Source: a virus. Taken from it: a stretch of 54,250 bases of DNA. Positions 53,988 to 54,250 of the stretch are shown here, one piece after another. Within the stretch, counting starts at the first letter, position 1. Each line of letters opens with the position of its first letter. Where the stretch lies: positions 1 through 54,250 of IMG/VR virus record IMGVR_UViG_3300027589_000005, one strand, 5' to 3'. The notes under the pieces are model-generated. The model ran no database searches. It was given only the letters and a program-made list of their open reading frames with translations, and had not been told where the DNA came from. The translations under genes and the position numbers were made by a program.

Positions 53988-54250
53988 CAATTCAACAATA
54001 AAGCCGCTCCACAACGCCTTATTGCAATCAAAGACAGACCCATCAGTATTTCGCCGAGTAACTTCATGGCGAGAGGACTATGGAAACTATTATATCGAAG
54101 ATCCAACAGTACTAGATCTCAATGTCTCCGAAGGCATCTATCTTACCGAAATGCTACGCAAATACAAAATCCTATTCAATGGAATCAAAATAGGAGACTA
54201 CGATTCCAAAATCGTAAAAGGTGATGTATGGCAACGGTCATTCTCTTGGG
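53980..54250 (+). CDS. Small protein, paralog C2 (3' end off window)
   Basis: At least 90 codons from TTG 53980, overlapping the upstream gene by 8 nt. LSNNSTIKPLHNALLQSKTD, then VFRRVTSWREDYGNYYIEDP. Open to the window end. Resembles the preceding protein in order of aromatic blocks. Confidence 0.45.
   Translation, partial: MSNNSTIKPLHNALLQSKTDPSVFRRVTSWREDYGNYYIEDPTVLDLNVSEGIYLTEMLRKYKILFNGIKIGDYDSKIVKGDVWQRSFSW

Noticed and set aside
24039-54250. CRISPR arrays, insertion sequences and attachment sites
   Set aside because: Repeats here are intergenic dyads, hairpins and one 21-nt tandem; none has spacer-repeat order, transposase genes or terminal inverted repeats.

Overview
The window is part of a large tailed-phage genome with a contractile tail (myovirus type). 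The calls that support this are a tail sheath, HK97-fold-like major capsid protein, prohead protease/scaffold, portal and large terminase. The standard bacterial code fits: TAA, TAG and TGA all end genes. Nearly every gene has a strong AGGAGG-type ribosome binding site. No host can be named from the sequence.

Layout. (1) Positions 1-24038, minus strand, moderate GC: a virion-morphogenesis block, read right to left. It runs from small early-operon proteins through a putative small terminase, a 1052-aa protein with a staphylococcal-nuclease domain, the large terminase, several unknown virion-like proteins, portal, protease/scaffold and major capsid to neck-like proteins and the tail sheath, which runs off the window. 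Genes are packed with ATGA/TAATG overlaps. (2) 24039-24498: an AT-rich divergent intergenic region. (3) 24.5-31.1 kb, plus strand, GC-rich: about fifteen very small genes, many with one membrane helix or a zinc knuckle. Each is its own unit with a structured 5' leader and an intrinsic terminator, and several carry a 3'-UTR H-type pseudoknot. (4) 31259-35551: a 1430-aa protein with a DxDGD motif, probably a single-chain double-psi-beta-barrel RNA polymerase. (5) 35.6-42.8 kb, plus strand: small genes alternate with gene-free structured segments that look like non-coding RNA genes. They are punctuated by large dyad-symmetric elements, AATAAATA boxes and UUCG hairpin cassettes. (6) 42.8-50.1 kb: compact operons of small genes, including zinc knuckles, membrane proteins, a NADAR-like protein beside a SLOG/DprA-like protein, a cupin and an AlkB-like oxygenase. 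(7) 50.3-50.7 kb: a phage-encoded tmRNA with a readable tag, then very GC-rich genes, then a low-GC tail of small genes after 52.85 kb.

How it may fit together (inference): the left block builds the virion. The right block is a host-takeover/expression region with its own polymerase-like protein, its own trans-translation RNA and a repeated transcription-unit architecture: dyad element with AATAAATA, then UUCG hairpin with GTTCTNTGGAGG, then gene or ncRNA, then optional pseudoknot, then terminator. The most unusual content is this density of repeated cis elements and structured RNAs; several show compensatory base changes between copies within the window.
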